64,000 nt of DNA from Sternotherus odoratus (GCA_032164245.1 JAVMKO010000209.1:620001-684000), one strand, 5' to 3'. Positions 1 through 13,400 are shown, counted from the stretch's first letter. Notes: generated from the letters alone by a model not told the origin. Translations and numbers: made by a program.

Positions 1-1458
1 GTCCTTAATGACAGAGAGTGAATTTAGTGTATACTGATTAGTGAGATTTGATGAGGGTCTGCGCAAATTTCTTCCATGCAATTCTATGGATTGATCTTAA
101 TTTTGACATGCAAAATGTGGGGCTTCCCATGTATACACAGCTCTGCCAGGTCCCCCCAATCCTGACCTGCAGTCCCAAGCTATCCCAGCCCTGGGCTCTC
201 CTACCCCACAGCTCTGCCAGCGACCCTCAGTTCTGACTTGCAGCTAGTAGTGGAATTAGGCTTATGCAAGCCATACAATTGCAGGAAACCTTGAGGCACC
301 GAGGGGACCCCTGAAAGCCAGAGCTCACCCACCAGGTGTCAGCTGCTTCATGTTGCTCAGTGCTGCCAAGGGCTCTGCACAGTGTCCTACGCCCAGCGTG
401 ACCTCGCACACACCACACATGCCAGGTCACTGGCAGGTCACTGGTAGGGGCCCCAGATCTGAGCTGTACAGGGGGTCCCCATGGGGAAACACCATCACTG
501 CCTGCAGCCCCTGACTATCCCAGCCCTGGGCTTCCTCCCCCAGCCCCATCTCTGTTGGCATCTCTCAGTCCCCACCCACAGCTCCTCAGTCTTGTCCTGT
601 TTTTCCCCACTTCTCGTCTAGGCCTGAGCCTCATATGAATGGAGTCTCCAAACCCTGCTACTCTCTGTATGGGCTTTCTGAGGTGCACTCTGATGGCACT
701 AACCACCTACCTTGTTCCACTAGGAGCAGAGACAGAACCCGACCAAACATCTCTAGGGGTGGAGAGTAACTCCAGGGCCACATAGCACCATGGTATCTTT
801 CCCCAGCTACGTTCCTGCCCGCCACTGACCCTAGTTACACACTTTTTTGCAAATCAGCATTGCAAAGGGATTGGGCCTGGTACAGAAACAGGAGGTCTGA
901 GGCCAGGTGACAGACTGCAGCAGGGCAGGCTTCTCACTCCATTATACATGTTCTGGTGCGATGCTCATTCCCAGCAGTGCCAGGAGCTGGGGGTGCTTCC
1001 CCTAGAACAATTTGTGGGCTCTGTTTAGGGGCTGATCTGGGATATTGTATGTTGTTCATTAACAACAGTTTTGTTCTGTAACCTTTGGCTCATTGCTAGG
1101 TCTACACTTCAGCTGGGAGTGAGCTTCCCAGCTCGTATAGCCCAACAAACACTGGCTCTGCATGTGGCCAGGGTACGGGAACTGCAGCTCAAGGTACCCA
1201 TCTGAGTAGGTCCACAGGGGTCCAAGAAGGATTCTGCTTGAGCAGTAAGCCCAAGCCACTGCACATGCTACCCCCATCTACCCTGCAATTTTCAGTGCAC
1301 TAGCCTGAGCAGAGCTACAGCTAATCTTCCTGCCCAGAATGTGAAGCTCATTCCCTGATGCAGTGCACATGTATCCACAGACTGGAATAAATCCATCTCA
1401 CTCTTCTTTAAATGACCCTCACTGAACCCATGATGGTCTCCTTTTCTTCTCTCCCCAG
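1..1458. other. No exon recognised; intron or 5' flank of the B30.2 gene
   Basis: I see no exon with credible splice sites and no coding similarity here. The stretch at about 1,095-1,285 begins with a TCTACACTTCAGCTGG-type sequence, which resembles the ends of non-autonomous hAT elements common in sauropsids, but I cannot define both ends. The Ig-type and transmembrane exons expected upstream in a butyrophilin-like gene would lie here or before the window. Confidence 0.4.
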
Positions 1459-1485
1459 AGCGCCAGGAGCTGTGTAAGACAATTG
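1459..1485 (+). CDS. Candidate 27-bp exon of the butyrophilin-like gene
   Basis: A strong pyrimidine tract ending in CCCCAG precedes the segment and GTAAG follows it. It is 27 nt long and in phase 1 encodes a hydrophilic peptide close to ERQELCKTI. Short phase 1 exons like this lie between the transmembrane exon and the B30.2 exon in butyrophilins. No similarity search was possible, and a short ORF between two good splice sites can occur by chance. Confidence 0.45.
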
Positions 1486-4400
1486 GTAAGTTCATCCGCT
1501 TCCCCTGTAGGGCCCCTGGGCAGAGGCTCCCAGCCACACACGGTGCTGAGCAACACAGAAGCACCAACACTGCAGGGCAGGGCTGAGCACTGTGAGCTCT
1601 CTGCAGCAGACACAGAGTTACCTGCTCTCATGTCTGGATAGACAGACAGATATTGCCTGGCTTTTGACAATCCAATGCCATTCACGTTGTTCTGATGCAG
1701 GATAAGTGTGTCAGCTACTGTCTATAGATGATGGCTGCAGTGCAGGCTCTTCTGGGCCATTTCCCAGCAAGTGGAGATGAGCAAGAGCCCAGAGTCAGAC
1801 TCACGTTTCCATGCTTTATTGCTACCGTGTTTCCCCGAAAATAAGACAGTGTCTTATATTAATTTTTGCTCCCAAAATTACATTACATTATATTACAGCG
1901 AGAGGCAAAACTGGAAGTACGTCTTATTTTCGGGGGATGTCTTACTTTCGGGGAAACAGGGTAAGAGCAGATCCCAGATGTGAGTTCCAATAATCAGCAC
2001 ATTCATTCCCTAGTTGTACCTGGAGCGCATAACTGTGATACTCCAAAGGGCTGTTAGACAACGGGGGATGACAATGAGAGAGGTGTGTGCTAAACCCCAC
2101 TCCGCTCACAAAGACAGATATCTAAGTCCCCAGGCTTCAGGGAGGTGTCAATGTCTGTTTGCAATCGGCAGCCAGCTCTGGCTCTGCTCTACACTACAGA
2201 CTGACCTTGGTATTACTATGTTGTTCAGCAGTGTGAGTAATCCAGATCCCTGAGTGACATAGTTAAACTGACCTAACTGTCCTCTGCACAGTGCTATGTG
2301 GAGGGGAGGGCTTCTGCTACTGCCATAGCTACTGTCTACAGTCCACTTATGTCAATATAACTTATGTCGCTCAAGGGTACTGGTGTCCCACCAACATAGC
2401 TACCACCGCTCATTCGGGGAGAATTAATTATGTCCATGGGAGAGCTCTCTCCAATTGGCGTAGAGCAGCTACCCTTTAGACCTTATAGCTGTGCAGCTGC
2501 ACTGGTACAGTGGAGCAGCTGTAAGATCTCTAGTGTAGACACAGCCTTAGGGAGGTGGATTAATTATACCCCTGTGAGAACTCTCTGCCATCAGCCTAGA
2601 GTATTTTTGTTAAAGCACCAGAGCTGCAGCCTTTTCAGTGTAGACCTGCCTCTAGGCATGGAAACTGTTGTGGAAAACATGAAAGGCGAAGGGAGAAGAA
2701 AGTGGCTGCTCACTTATTGTCTTTAGCCCAATGGTTAGTGCACTCAGCTAGGGTGTGGAAGGCCCAGGTTCAGTTGCTGGTTCTGCCTAACCAAAAAAAT
2801 AATTTAAGTGGGGGATTCCTACCTTTCAAGGGAGTGTTGTATCCACGGTGCTATGGGATATTCTGATGTGATGCTCTCTCAATTTCTCCTGGTGCAGCAA
2901 TTCCACTTTGGAGAACTAATTAAAGAGTTACTGGGCCAAAGAGAGAGAATAAAACTTATGCTGTAAACTGGTAGTTAGAAAAATGGGAGACCCAGGGGCT
3001 AGTCCCCTTGTGCCATACAAAGAGGCTACAATAAGAAATGAACATCATGGCAGAAAAAAAGGATTCCTCCTCAATATATTTTGCCTTTGTTGTTTCTTTT
3101 TTACTATTTTCATCTGTCCCAAACATTGAGCAAATGAACAGAAATCCATTTTCATTTCAGGTCTGCAAGAAATTCCCTCTCAAATCTCTGTTCCATAACA
3201 AGCCTCAGCCACCTTTCATATTCCGCTTGATGGAATGGTCTAGGTTTACTTGGCCCTGACTCAGCTCATGGAACTGGACTAGATGACCTCTTTAAATGTG
3301 ATTAGTTTTATCACTGAATCACATTTCTATGATTTGGTGGTAAAACGTGGCATTAGCATGGCCTGCTATGTGACATAATCCAAATTCAGGGGCTTTAAGG
3401 CCTCTAGAGATCTGGGGAAACTCCAGTTTGTGCACCTGTTTTTTGGCTACAGCGAAGGAGTATGAGACTCAATGCCAAATCTGACATACAAATGAGGTGA
3501 TGTGAGGATCAGTTTTGCATTTCCCCAGTTCTTAGTTTCTCACATGCTGAGCCAGTCCAGTGCCCCCTCCCTGAGGGTTACTCTAGTGGCAACAGCCGCC
3601 ATTGGCGCCACAGAATATAGCATCTCCCATCTATCTCCCTTTGAGATATGGGGAGTTAAAGACAGACACCTCTGCCAGGTTTCCGGGGTGTGGGAGCTCC
3701 CCAAGCACTATCACCTGGCCAGAGTGTATCCCTGAGGGGTGCAGCCAGGAATCTCTTCTTCCCTCCCTCCCCCATGCTTTTGGGAGCTGGTAGTGAGAAG
3801 TCTTTCCATTACTACTCCTGGGCTATGCCGAGACGAGTAGCAGAACCAACATGGATTGGCTCCTTCCAAGCACAGCACTAACATGAAAAGGCTGAAGGCA
3901 TCATCACATTCCTTATGTGCATCATCCAAACTATAATACCAGACACTCATGCTCCTAACAAAAGCTGATTTGTGATGATGGCCTGTGTGAGAAGGTGGGC
4001 ACATATTCTTTACCTTTTCACCTGATGCCCTCCATCCTCACCGTACAAGAGCTAGGACAAATGTCCTCAAACTTTATCATATGCTAAAGAGTTCTTTATT
4101 AAAGTCTTCTCTTTTATTTTATTCTACTAGTGTAAAAGCCCTTGTACACGGGCCAAAGTGATTGGGGAAGAGGACCTAGGGGTCAGATGTGGGGGACCAG
4201 GCCTTCTCCCACACCAGCTTTCCTCCCCCTCACTGAGTCAACTGGTCTGTCCCCCCTGTCTACCAGGATTGGGCCGCCGATTTATCATTAACCCGCAACA
4301 CATGTCTCCTGGGCTTCGCAAACCTCACATAGGACACATACACTACCCCTGCCTGGCCCACCTCCCCACCCCCACCCCCCAGCCTATTCTCCTTCCCCCC

Positions 4401-7400
4401 CTGCCTGACCCGGCCCACCCAACCTAATCTCCCCCAGCCTAACCTCCTCCCCTCCCCACCCATCCCTGCCTGGCCCACCTCGCTGTTGGGGGTGATCTTC
4501 CTTTACCCCCGCCCAGCCTCCCCACATCTAACCTCCTTCCTTCCCCCACCCCTGCCTGGCCCGGCGCATCCCACCCAACCTAACCTCCTCCCCACTCCCA
4601 CTCCCACTCCCCATCCAGCCTCCTGCCCCCCATGCCTGACCCACCCAGCCCAGCCTCCCCCCCCCCACCAAACCTCCTTCCCTCCCGCACCCACGCCTGG
4701 CCCACCCCATCCAGCCTAGTCTCTTGCCCCCCTCCCCGCCCGCCCAGCCTGGCCTCCCCCCCCACTGCCACCTTGCCTCCCCCACACACCCCCTTGACCC
4801 CTCCAAACCTATCTGCACACCGCCTCCCCCCGCCCCCCCCGGCCAGTCTCCCGCCGCCCGCGCCCTGCCCTGCCCGGGCCTACCTGGGGCGCCCACCCGG
4901 TCCCGCTGCTCCGGACACGACTCGCTGGGAGGGGAAGACGGTGCGACGCGCCCCCAGCCCTCAGGGAGACGCTCTGTGGTAGCACCGTGCCTGCGCACTC
5001 GCACCGTCACGTTTGTCCGGGCCGTCTCTACTGCGCATGACGGCTTCGGACAAACTTCCTTAGCCTTTTATTATATAGGATTAGTAGTAGCACTGGGTGG
5101 GAAGTGCTTTTACTGTCCCATTAAAATTTTCAACTTTTCAAAAAAATTTCCCACCCCGAATCAGGATCAACAGTTCAAACTGAAAGGTTTCACACTGAAA
5201 GCCTCCTACCCCTACTCAGTTCAGTTTAGGTCAAATGAAACATGTTGTTTTGATAATTTTGAAATGTTTTGTTTAGATTTTGAAAGGTTTTTTTTTCCTT
5301 TTTCAAATTTGTTTTAGTGTGAATTTACTAAATTTCAAAAAAATCTTTTGATTTGAAAATTCAAATTCAACACTTGTCCGTATAAAAATGTTGAAATGGG
5401 ATGTTTTTAAAATCTGAAGCCTTCTCTTATCAAAAGTTTTCTGATTCACCATTTCAGTGAAAAGAACATTATTTCTCAGTTTCAGTTTTGATGAAACAGC
5501 ATTTTCTACTAAAGAACATTTCCTTGAAAAAAATCCCAATTAACTCTAATTTCCATTATGACTTTGTATGATTGTAACTTCCATTGGATCGTGTTATGCC
5601 TTTCGCTGCTAATGAGCTCTTTAATCTAGCAGAGGAAGGTATAACACGATCCAGGGCTACAAGCACAGGATAGACATTCAGACTGGAAATAAGAAGTACA
5701 TTTTTAATAGTGAGAAAAAATTACCGATGGCATCTAGGAATTATTTTGGGTAAATTCTGTGGCCTGTTTTATACTAAGGTTCAAACTATATAATCACAAT
5801 GGTCTCTTCTGGCATTTGAATCTGTTTGGGTATCTAAGCCCCATTGCCCTTCGTTCTTGTATTTCACTATTTCCGTATTTACAGCATTTTATAAATTAGC
5901 AAACTTTGTCATGGTTCTGGATATTACATTGTTTCTGTGTGCTATAAAAACAAGACTGGAAGTACTGAATTAAGAATATGGTTTCCTATTTTTTTTTTTT
6001 TTTGGAAGAGACCAGGAAGAAAAAGGTTAATTCCCATTGACTTCTTTGAGGATGTCTGGATGGATACTATTTGTGGGAGATGTGGACCTGTCAGTATAAA
6101 AGAGAGAGATTATTGTCAGTGTGTTGATATAAAAGGACTAGGAGATGGGAGCGATGGGGTTGTGAGAGCAATTTCCATGGGAAGAGAAGGAGTCTGTTGA
6201 GCTTCCAGTGCTGAAAGGTTTGGGGTTTCCTCTTCATGGGGTGAGGTTTATTCAGAGGTCTGTCATGGCTGGGAGATATGTCTGGTCAGGTATTGGGAAT
6301 AGGTACAGGAGTTGGGAGTGTGTTTGACAGTGGAATATCTGGGGTGTTTCATATTGAAGGCTTTTGGGGTTGTTAAAAAGTAATATTTGTGAGTATTTGT
6401 TAACCCATTGCACATTCACACACAGTTGACTGCAAGAAGAGATGACTATTAAAGCAGAAAAAAAAATAATGTTGAATTGTTTCTCCTTCAATACAATTCT
6501 ATTAAACTGACTATATTGGTAAAACATATAAAGAGCTGTGCGAGGTTCCCTGTTAGAAGCATGGGAGCAAAATTATTTTTTCCTAATAATCTTTTAATTA
6601 GTCTCATGTGTTGTATTTGGACTCCAGAAAGAGGCAGTGTGTCGCATCCCTAAAGCAGTGACAATGCTCAAGGTTTCCTTTATTGCAGTGATAGGTTTTA
6701 TTGGTGATTTTTACAGTAGGCGGATGAGTCTGGCTTGAACTCTTGCAATGGAGTTGATAAGGGATGTCAGATTAGAAGCTCTTCAGGAGAGGTGTAATAT
6801 CTGCTAGCTAGTCCAACTGAAATTCAGAAGAGGTGCGAATTAAGAAATTCTTTTTTTTTCTTTGCAGATAAACTGCAAGTACAATTGAGTAAGTGTGCGT
6901 TGATTCTTTGAATGTATAAGTAAATTCATTTCCATGGTGGAAAAGAGAGAAAAATATAACTGAAGTTCTCACAATTAGAAATATGAGAACGGAAGGTTGT
7001 TTGTTGTTGTTAGAGTATTATTTTGATAAAATTTGATAGGATGGAGGGGTGAACACTACAGACCTATTCCTGCTCCCACCAGGTGAAAGTCTTCCCAGTG
7101 CATTCAGGAATCTCTTCCTCCCACCCCCATGTGTTTGGGTGCTGGTAGGGAGGAGTCTTTCCATTACTACTCCTGCAGGAAGGCAGGTGAGACGAGTAGC
7201 AGAGCCACCCTGGATTAGCTCCTTCCTAGCATAGCACTGAGATGAAAGGGCTTAAGACACCAGCACATTCCTTGCGTGCATCATCAGAACGTGTAAAAGT
7301 AGACATTCCTGCTCCTAGCAAAAGATGAAAAATGATGATGGTCTGTGTGAGAAGGTGGGCACATATTCTTTATATTTTCACCTGATGTCCTAGATCCTCA

Positions 7401-10400
7401 CCTTACAAGAGCTAAGACGAATGGTCTCAAATTTTATCATATGCCAAACAGCTCTTTATTAAAATAGTCTCTTTTATTTTATTCTATTAGTAGTAGTGCT
7501 AGGTGGGGAATGCATTTCTGTCCCATTGGAATTTTCAACTTTTCAAAACATTTTCCCATCCTGAATCAGGAAGAACAGTTGAAATCTTGAAACATTTCAC
7601 ACACTGAAACCCACCTGCCCCTATTCAATTCAGTTTAGGCCAATTGAAACGTGTAGTTTTGAAAAATTTGAAATGTTTTGTGCTTTGGATTTCCCCCCCC
7701 CCCTTTTTCAAATTTGTTTTAGTGTAAATGTACTAAAAAAACTTTACAAAATCTCATCTTGAAAATTCAAATTCAACATTTGTCCTTACAAAAATGTTGA
7801 AATGGGATGTTTTTAAAATCTGAAGCATTCTCTTATCAAAAGTTTTCTGATTCACCGTTTCAGTGAAAAGAACATTATTTCTCAGTTTCAGTTTTGATGA
7901 AACAGCATTTTCTACTAAAGAACATTTCCTTGAAAAAAATCCCAATCAACTCTAATTTCCATTATGACTGTGTATGGTTGTAACTTTCATTGGATCGTGT
8001 GATGCCTTTCTCTGCTAATGAGCTCTTTAATCTAGCAGAGGAAGGTATACCACGATCCAGGGCTACAAGCACAGGATAGACATTCAGACTGGAAATAAGA
8101 AGTACATTTTTAATAGTGAGAAAAAATTACCGATGGCATCTAGGAATTATTTTGGGTAAATTCTGTGGCCTGTTTTATACCAAGGTTCAAACTATATAAT
8201 CACAATGGTCTCTTCTGGCATTTGAATCTGCTCGGGTATCTAAGCCCCATTGCCCTTCGTTCTTGTATTTTACTATTTCCGTATTTACAGCATTTTATAA
8301 ATTAGCAGACTTTGTCATGGTTCTGGATGTTACATTGTTTCTGTGTGCTATAAAAACAAGACTGGAAGTACTGAATTAAGAATATGGTTTCCTATTTTTT
8401 GTTTTTGTTTTTCAGGAAGACTCCAGGAAGAAAAAGGTTAATTCCCATTGACTTCTTTGAGGATGTCTGGATGGATACTATTTGTGGGAGATGTGGACCT
8501 GTCAGTATAAAAGAGAGAGATTATTGTCAGTGTGTTGATATAAAGGGACTAAGAGATGGGAGCGATGGGGTTGTGAGAGCAATTTCCATGGGAAGAGAAG
8601 GAGTCTGTTGAGCTTCCAGTGCTGAAAGGTTTGGGGTTTCCTCTTCATGGGGTGAGGTTTATTCAGAGGTCTGTCATGGCTGGGAGATATGTCTGGTCAG
8701 GTATTGGGAATAGGGATAGGAGTTGGGAGTGTGTTTGACAGTGGAATATCTGGGGTGTTTCATATTGAAGGCTTTTGGGGTTGTTAAAAAGTAATATTTG
8801 TGAGTATTTGTTAAACCATTGAACATCCACATACAGCTGACTGCAAGAAGAGATGACTATTAAAGCAGAAAAAAAATAATGTTGAATTGTTTCTCCTTCA
8901 GTACAATTCTATTAAACTGACTATATTGGTAAAACATATAAAGAGCTGTGCAAGGTTCCCTGTTAAAAGCATGGGAGCAAAATTATTTTTTCCTAATAAT
9001 CTTTTAATTAGTCTCATGTGTTGTATTTGGACTCCAGACAGAGGCAGTGTGTCGCATCCCTAAAGCAGTGACAATGCTCAAGATTTTCTTTATTGCAGTG
9101 ATAGGTTTTATTGGTGATTTTTACAGTAGGCGGATGAGTCTGGTTTGAACTCTTGAAGTGGAGTTGATAAGGGATGTCAGATAAGAAGCTCTTCAGGAGA
9201 GGTGTAATATCTGCTAGCTAGTCCAACTGAAATTCAGAAGAGGTGCGAATTAAGAAATTCTTTTTTTTTCTTTGCAGATGAACTCCAAGTACAACTGAGT
9301 AAGTGTGCGTTGATTCTTTGAATGTATAAGTAAATTCATTTCCATGGTGGAAAAGAGAGAAAAATATACCGTATATACTCGAGTATAGGCCGACCCAAAT
9401 ATAAGCCGATGCACCTAATTTTAGCACAAAAACTGGTAAAAGTTATTGACTCGAGTATAAGCCGAGTCCCCCCTGCCGAGGTTCCCCCTGCCGAGTTCCC
9501 CCTGCCGAGGTTCCCCCTTCCCCGCCGCGGGCGGGCTGCCGAGGTTCCCTCCTCCCCGCCGGACCAAAAAAAAAAATGTGCGCCCCGGTTCCTCCCCTCC
9601 CCGCCGGACAAAAAAAAAAAAAAAAAAAAAAGCCTCGCTCTCCCGTCCCCGCCACGCGGGCGGGCTGCCGGGAGCGTCCCGGTTCCCCCCTCCCCGCCGC
9701 GGGCGGGCTCCCGGCAGGGACAGGACGGGTCGCGCCCGCAATGGCCGGGGCTCCCCCCGTGACAGGCCGCGGCACGGAGCCGCCGGGCCCAACCGCCCCG
9801 GGATCCTCCCGAGCCAGCCCTGCTACCGCGCAGCGGGGGCCGTTCCCCCCCCCGGGCCCTGCACTCACCCCTCCCCGGGGGGGGAACGGCCCCCGCTGCG
9901 CGGTAGCAGGGCTGGCTCGGGAGGATCCCGGGGCGGTTGGGCCCGGCGGCTCCGTGCCGCGGCCTGTCACGGGGGGAGCCCCGGCCATTGCGGGCGCGAC
10001 CCGTCCTGTCCCTGCCGGGAGCCCGCCCGCGGCGGGGAGGGGGGAACCGGGACGCTCCCGGCAGCCCGCCCGCGTGGCGGGGACGGGAGAGCGAGGCTTT
10101 TTTTTTTTTTTTTACCGGGTTGTCTCGAGTACAAGCCGAGGAGGCTTTTTTCAGCCCAAAAAGTGGGCTGAAAAACTCGGCTTATACTCGAGTATATACG
10201 GTAACTGAAGTTCTCAGTTAGAAATATGAGAACGGAAGGATGTTTGTTGTTGTTAGAATATTATTTTAATAAAATTTGATAGGATGGAGGGGTGAACACT
10301 ACAGACCTATTCCTGCTCCCACTGGGTGAAAGTCTTCCCTGTGCATTCAGGAATCTCTTCCTCCCACCCCCACGTGTTTGGGTGCTGGTAGTGAGGAGTC

Positions 10401-13400
10401 TTTCCATTACTACTCCTGCAGGAAGGCAGGTGAGACGAGTAGCAGAGCCAACATGCATTGGCTTCTTCCTAGCATAGCACTGAGATGAAAGGGCTGAAGG
10501 CACCAGCACATTCCTTGTGTGCATCATCAGAACGTGTAAAAGTAGACATTCCTGTTCCTAGCAAAGGATGAAAAATGATGATGGTCTGTGTGAGAAGGTG
10601 GGCACATATTCTTTACATTTTCACCTGATGTCCTCCATCCTCACCTTACAAGAACTAGGACAAATGGTCTCAAACTTTATCATATGCTAAACAGCTCTTT
10701 ATTAAAATAGTCTCTTTTATTTTATTCTATTAGTAGTAGTGCTAGGTGGGGAATGCATTTCTGTCCCATTGGAATTTTCAACTTTTCAAAACATTTTCCC
10801 ATCCTGAATCAGGAAGAACAGTTGAAATCTTGAAACATTTCACACACTGAAACCCACCTGCCCCTATTCAATTCAGTTTAGGCCAATTGAAACGTGTAGT
10901 TTTGAAAATTTTGAAATGTTTTGTGCTTTGGATTTCCCCCCCCCCCTCTTTTTCAAATTTGTTTTAGTGTAAATGTACTAAAAAAAATTTTAAAAAATCT
11001 CATCTTGAAAATTCAAATTCAAAACTTGTCCTTACAAAAATGTTGAAATGCGATGTTTTAAAAGTCTCTAAACTTTTTTTATGAAAAGTTTTCTGATTCA
11101 CCATTTCAGCAGAAATAACACTATTTCTGTTTCAGTTTTGATGAATCAGCATTTTCAACTAAAGATCATTCCTATTCAACTCTAATTTCCATTCTGACTT
11201 TGTTTAATTTCAACTTCCATTGGATTGTGTTATGTCTCTGCAAATGGGATCTTTAATCTAGCAGAGGAATGTATAACACTTTATCTACAAGCTGAAGATA
11301 GACAAATTCAGATGGGAAGTACATTTTTAATGATGAGAGTAATTAAGCATTGGAAAAATTGACCAATGGTATCTAGGAATTATTTTGGGTAAGTTCTGTG
11401 GCCTGTTTTATACAAAGATTCAGACTATATAATCACAATGGACTCTTATGGCATTAGAATATAAAAATCTTCCATAGTATCCAAGGATTTATTGGTGATT
11501 TTTACAGTAGAGGGATGAGTCTGTTTTAGATACTTGCTGCAGAGTTACTGACGAGTATCAGATCAGAAGATTTTCAGGAGATTTGTAATATCTTTTAGCT
11601 AACCCAACTGAAATTCACAAGTGGTGTAAACTAAGAAATATTTTTTTTTTCTGTGCAGATGAACTCAACATAGAACTGAATAAGTGTGTGTTGATCCTCT
11701 GAATGTAAAAGTCAATTCATTTCCATGGTGAAAAAGAGATATAAATAGAAATGAAGTTCTCCCAGTTAGAAATATGGGAACTGCAGGATGTTTGCTGTTG
11801 TTAGAATAGTTTGATAGAATGTGCCAGGATGGAGGTGTGACCAGTACATACCTATTACTGCTCCTATTGGGTGAAAGTCTTCCCTGTGCAGTGGGCTATG
11901 TGTCATTTATGTCCCACATATCCCTTCAAAATAGGGCATACATGAGCACCTTGTTCTGCATAGCCCTAGAACTTGCTCATTGTTCAGGGATGAATAGCTT
12001 CACAAATCAGTCCTTACATATCTTTGAATATAGAGGGAGTTAGTCCCTTACAGTGTGTCTCCAATGATGTGGTTTGGAATTTGCCATTGACATTGATAAT
12101 GGCTGCAGAATCATGGTCTTTGAGATAGTCAATGGATGTGGCTGTCCCACAATCAAAATATGAAATCTTTATTACCCTTGCTGATTTCTTTGTTATGTCT
12201 GTCAATTGTATCTTCTTTATTACCACCCTTCTGCCTTCCTTGAAGTCTGGGAAAGACAAGACACACACTGCTGCCAGACTTGAAGGGTATGGGAGCCCCT
12301 CCAAAGCCTGATACACTGGCCAGGCCTGAGGGGTGTACCTCCATGTATTTGGGGGCTGATACAGAGGGAATCTCTTCACTTCCACTCCTGGCCTAAGTGA
12401 CTTGGTGGAACTAGAGAGGGAGAAGAATAGCAGAGCCAACATAGATTTCACCTTCCTAGCTGGCATAGTGATGAAAGGGCTGAGGACTTCAGGAGCACTC
12501 CCATCTTTTTTGTACAGGGAGATGGGAAGGGAGAAGCCTCCTTAATTTGCTGAGGAAAGAGGCTGCCTCTCAGTATGCCCAGCCGCTCTGACTGGCTGTA
12601 AGACAAAGGATTTGGGTTGGTAGCCAATCAGATTGGGGTTACCATATAAAGACATTTGAAAACCTATGTATTATGGGAAAATCCCATAGACCTCACAAAT
12701 GTGAGGCCATCAGAAATCCCTCAGAACTGGCAGGTCTGAGTCAATTAGACTTTGATGGTTGTCGCCGAGCTGAAATATTAATAAGTAAAGGTACAATATT
12801 ATTACACAAACATTTGATTACCCTGGTTAACTTTGTGCAGTGATATTTTTCTGTCTCATCCACTCACCCCCTCACTGACTGTAAACACTCCTAGCTCTAG
12901 GTTATTTGGAGGGAGCATGTATTTCTTGTGTATTCCTCTCCTATATCTCTTGCTGCTGCAGCCTATATTCATCTCTCTCATAACAGGGAATACAGAAGCT
13001 CCAGGGAGAGACAATGCAGCTCACCACACTGCCAGACTCACCACACATATTTTATGGTGATCTGCTTGGTTACACTGGCACTTTATAGTGCTATAAAGCC
13101 TCCAGGAGCGCTATAACTCACTACCTGTCCACACTGCCAAGGCATGTATTGCGCTATAAACCCACAGTTATACCGCTCCTGGTAATCCTCCCCTCCCTGA
13201 GGATTAACAGCTATTGCGCATTCACTGCTCCGTATTATCGCAAGTGTGAATGGGCATTAAGATTACTATGCTATAAGTGATCTCTGGCGATGCCTCTGAG
13301 CCATTTAAGGCAATTGACATTTCTTCCCTTTGTTTTGAACTCGGCAGGAGGAATGCGGAAGTACCTTTTCAGAGTTTCTCTCTTAACTTGGCAGATAAGC

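Larger units (their letters stand above)
3747..7105 (+). repeat. Tandem intron unit A (about 2.4 kb plus Helitron insertion)
   Basis: First of at least three direct repeats, each starting near an AGGAATCTCTTC motif at 3,747, 7,106 and 10,349. After subtracting the 954-bp Helitron at 4,127-5,080, the distance to the next copy is 2,405 bp. The second interval, after subtracting its 835-bp MITE insertion, is 2,408 bp. The unit contains a T/A-rich half, an imperfect hairpin at 5,586-5,652, and one 21-bp heptad exon near its end. Units A and B are nearly identical over long stretches (for example 5,640-6,860 against 8,046-9,270), implying a recent duplication. Confidence 0.9.
7106..10348 (+). repeat. 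Tandem intron unit B (about 2.4 kb plus MITE insertion)
   Basis: Direct repeat of unit A without the Helitron but with an 833-bp hairpin MITE at 9,369-10,201. It carries the heptad exon at 9,278-9,298 and the hairpin at 7,992-8,058. Differences from unit A are scattered single bases, so the pair is young compared with the third copy. Confidence 0.9.

Noticed and set aside
4158..5010. Proline- and glycine-rich frames of up to 160 codons on both strands
   Set aside because: They lie inside the family 1 Helitron and arise from C/G-skewed minisatellite units.
5937..8611. Nearly identical frames of about 63 codons (PGRKRLIPIDFFEDVWMDT...) in tandem units A (6,001-6,200) and B (8,412-8,611)
   Set aside because: The DNA around them is equally conserved because the units are recent duplicates, so conservation shows no coding constraint. 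No domain is recognisable and unit C lacks the segment.
9409..10221. Arginine/proline-rich frames up to 210 codons
   Set aside because: They run through the palindromic MITE; mirrored frames on both strands show they come from the inverted arms.
12014..12466. 150-codon frame on the - strand
   Set aside because: Overlaps a decayed fragment of the tandem intron unit; no motif or splice support.
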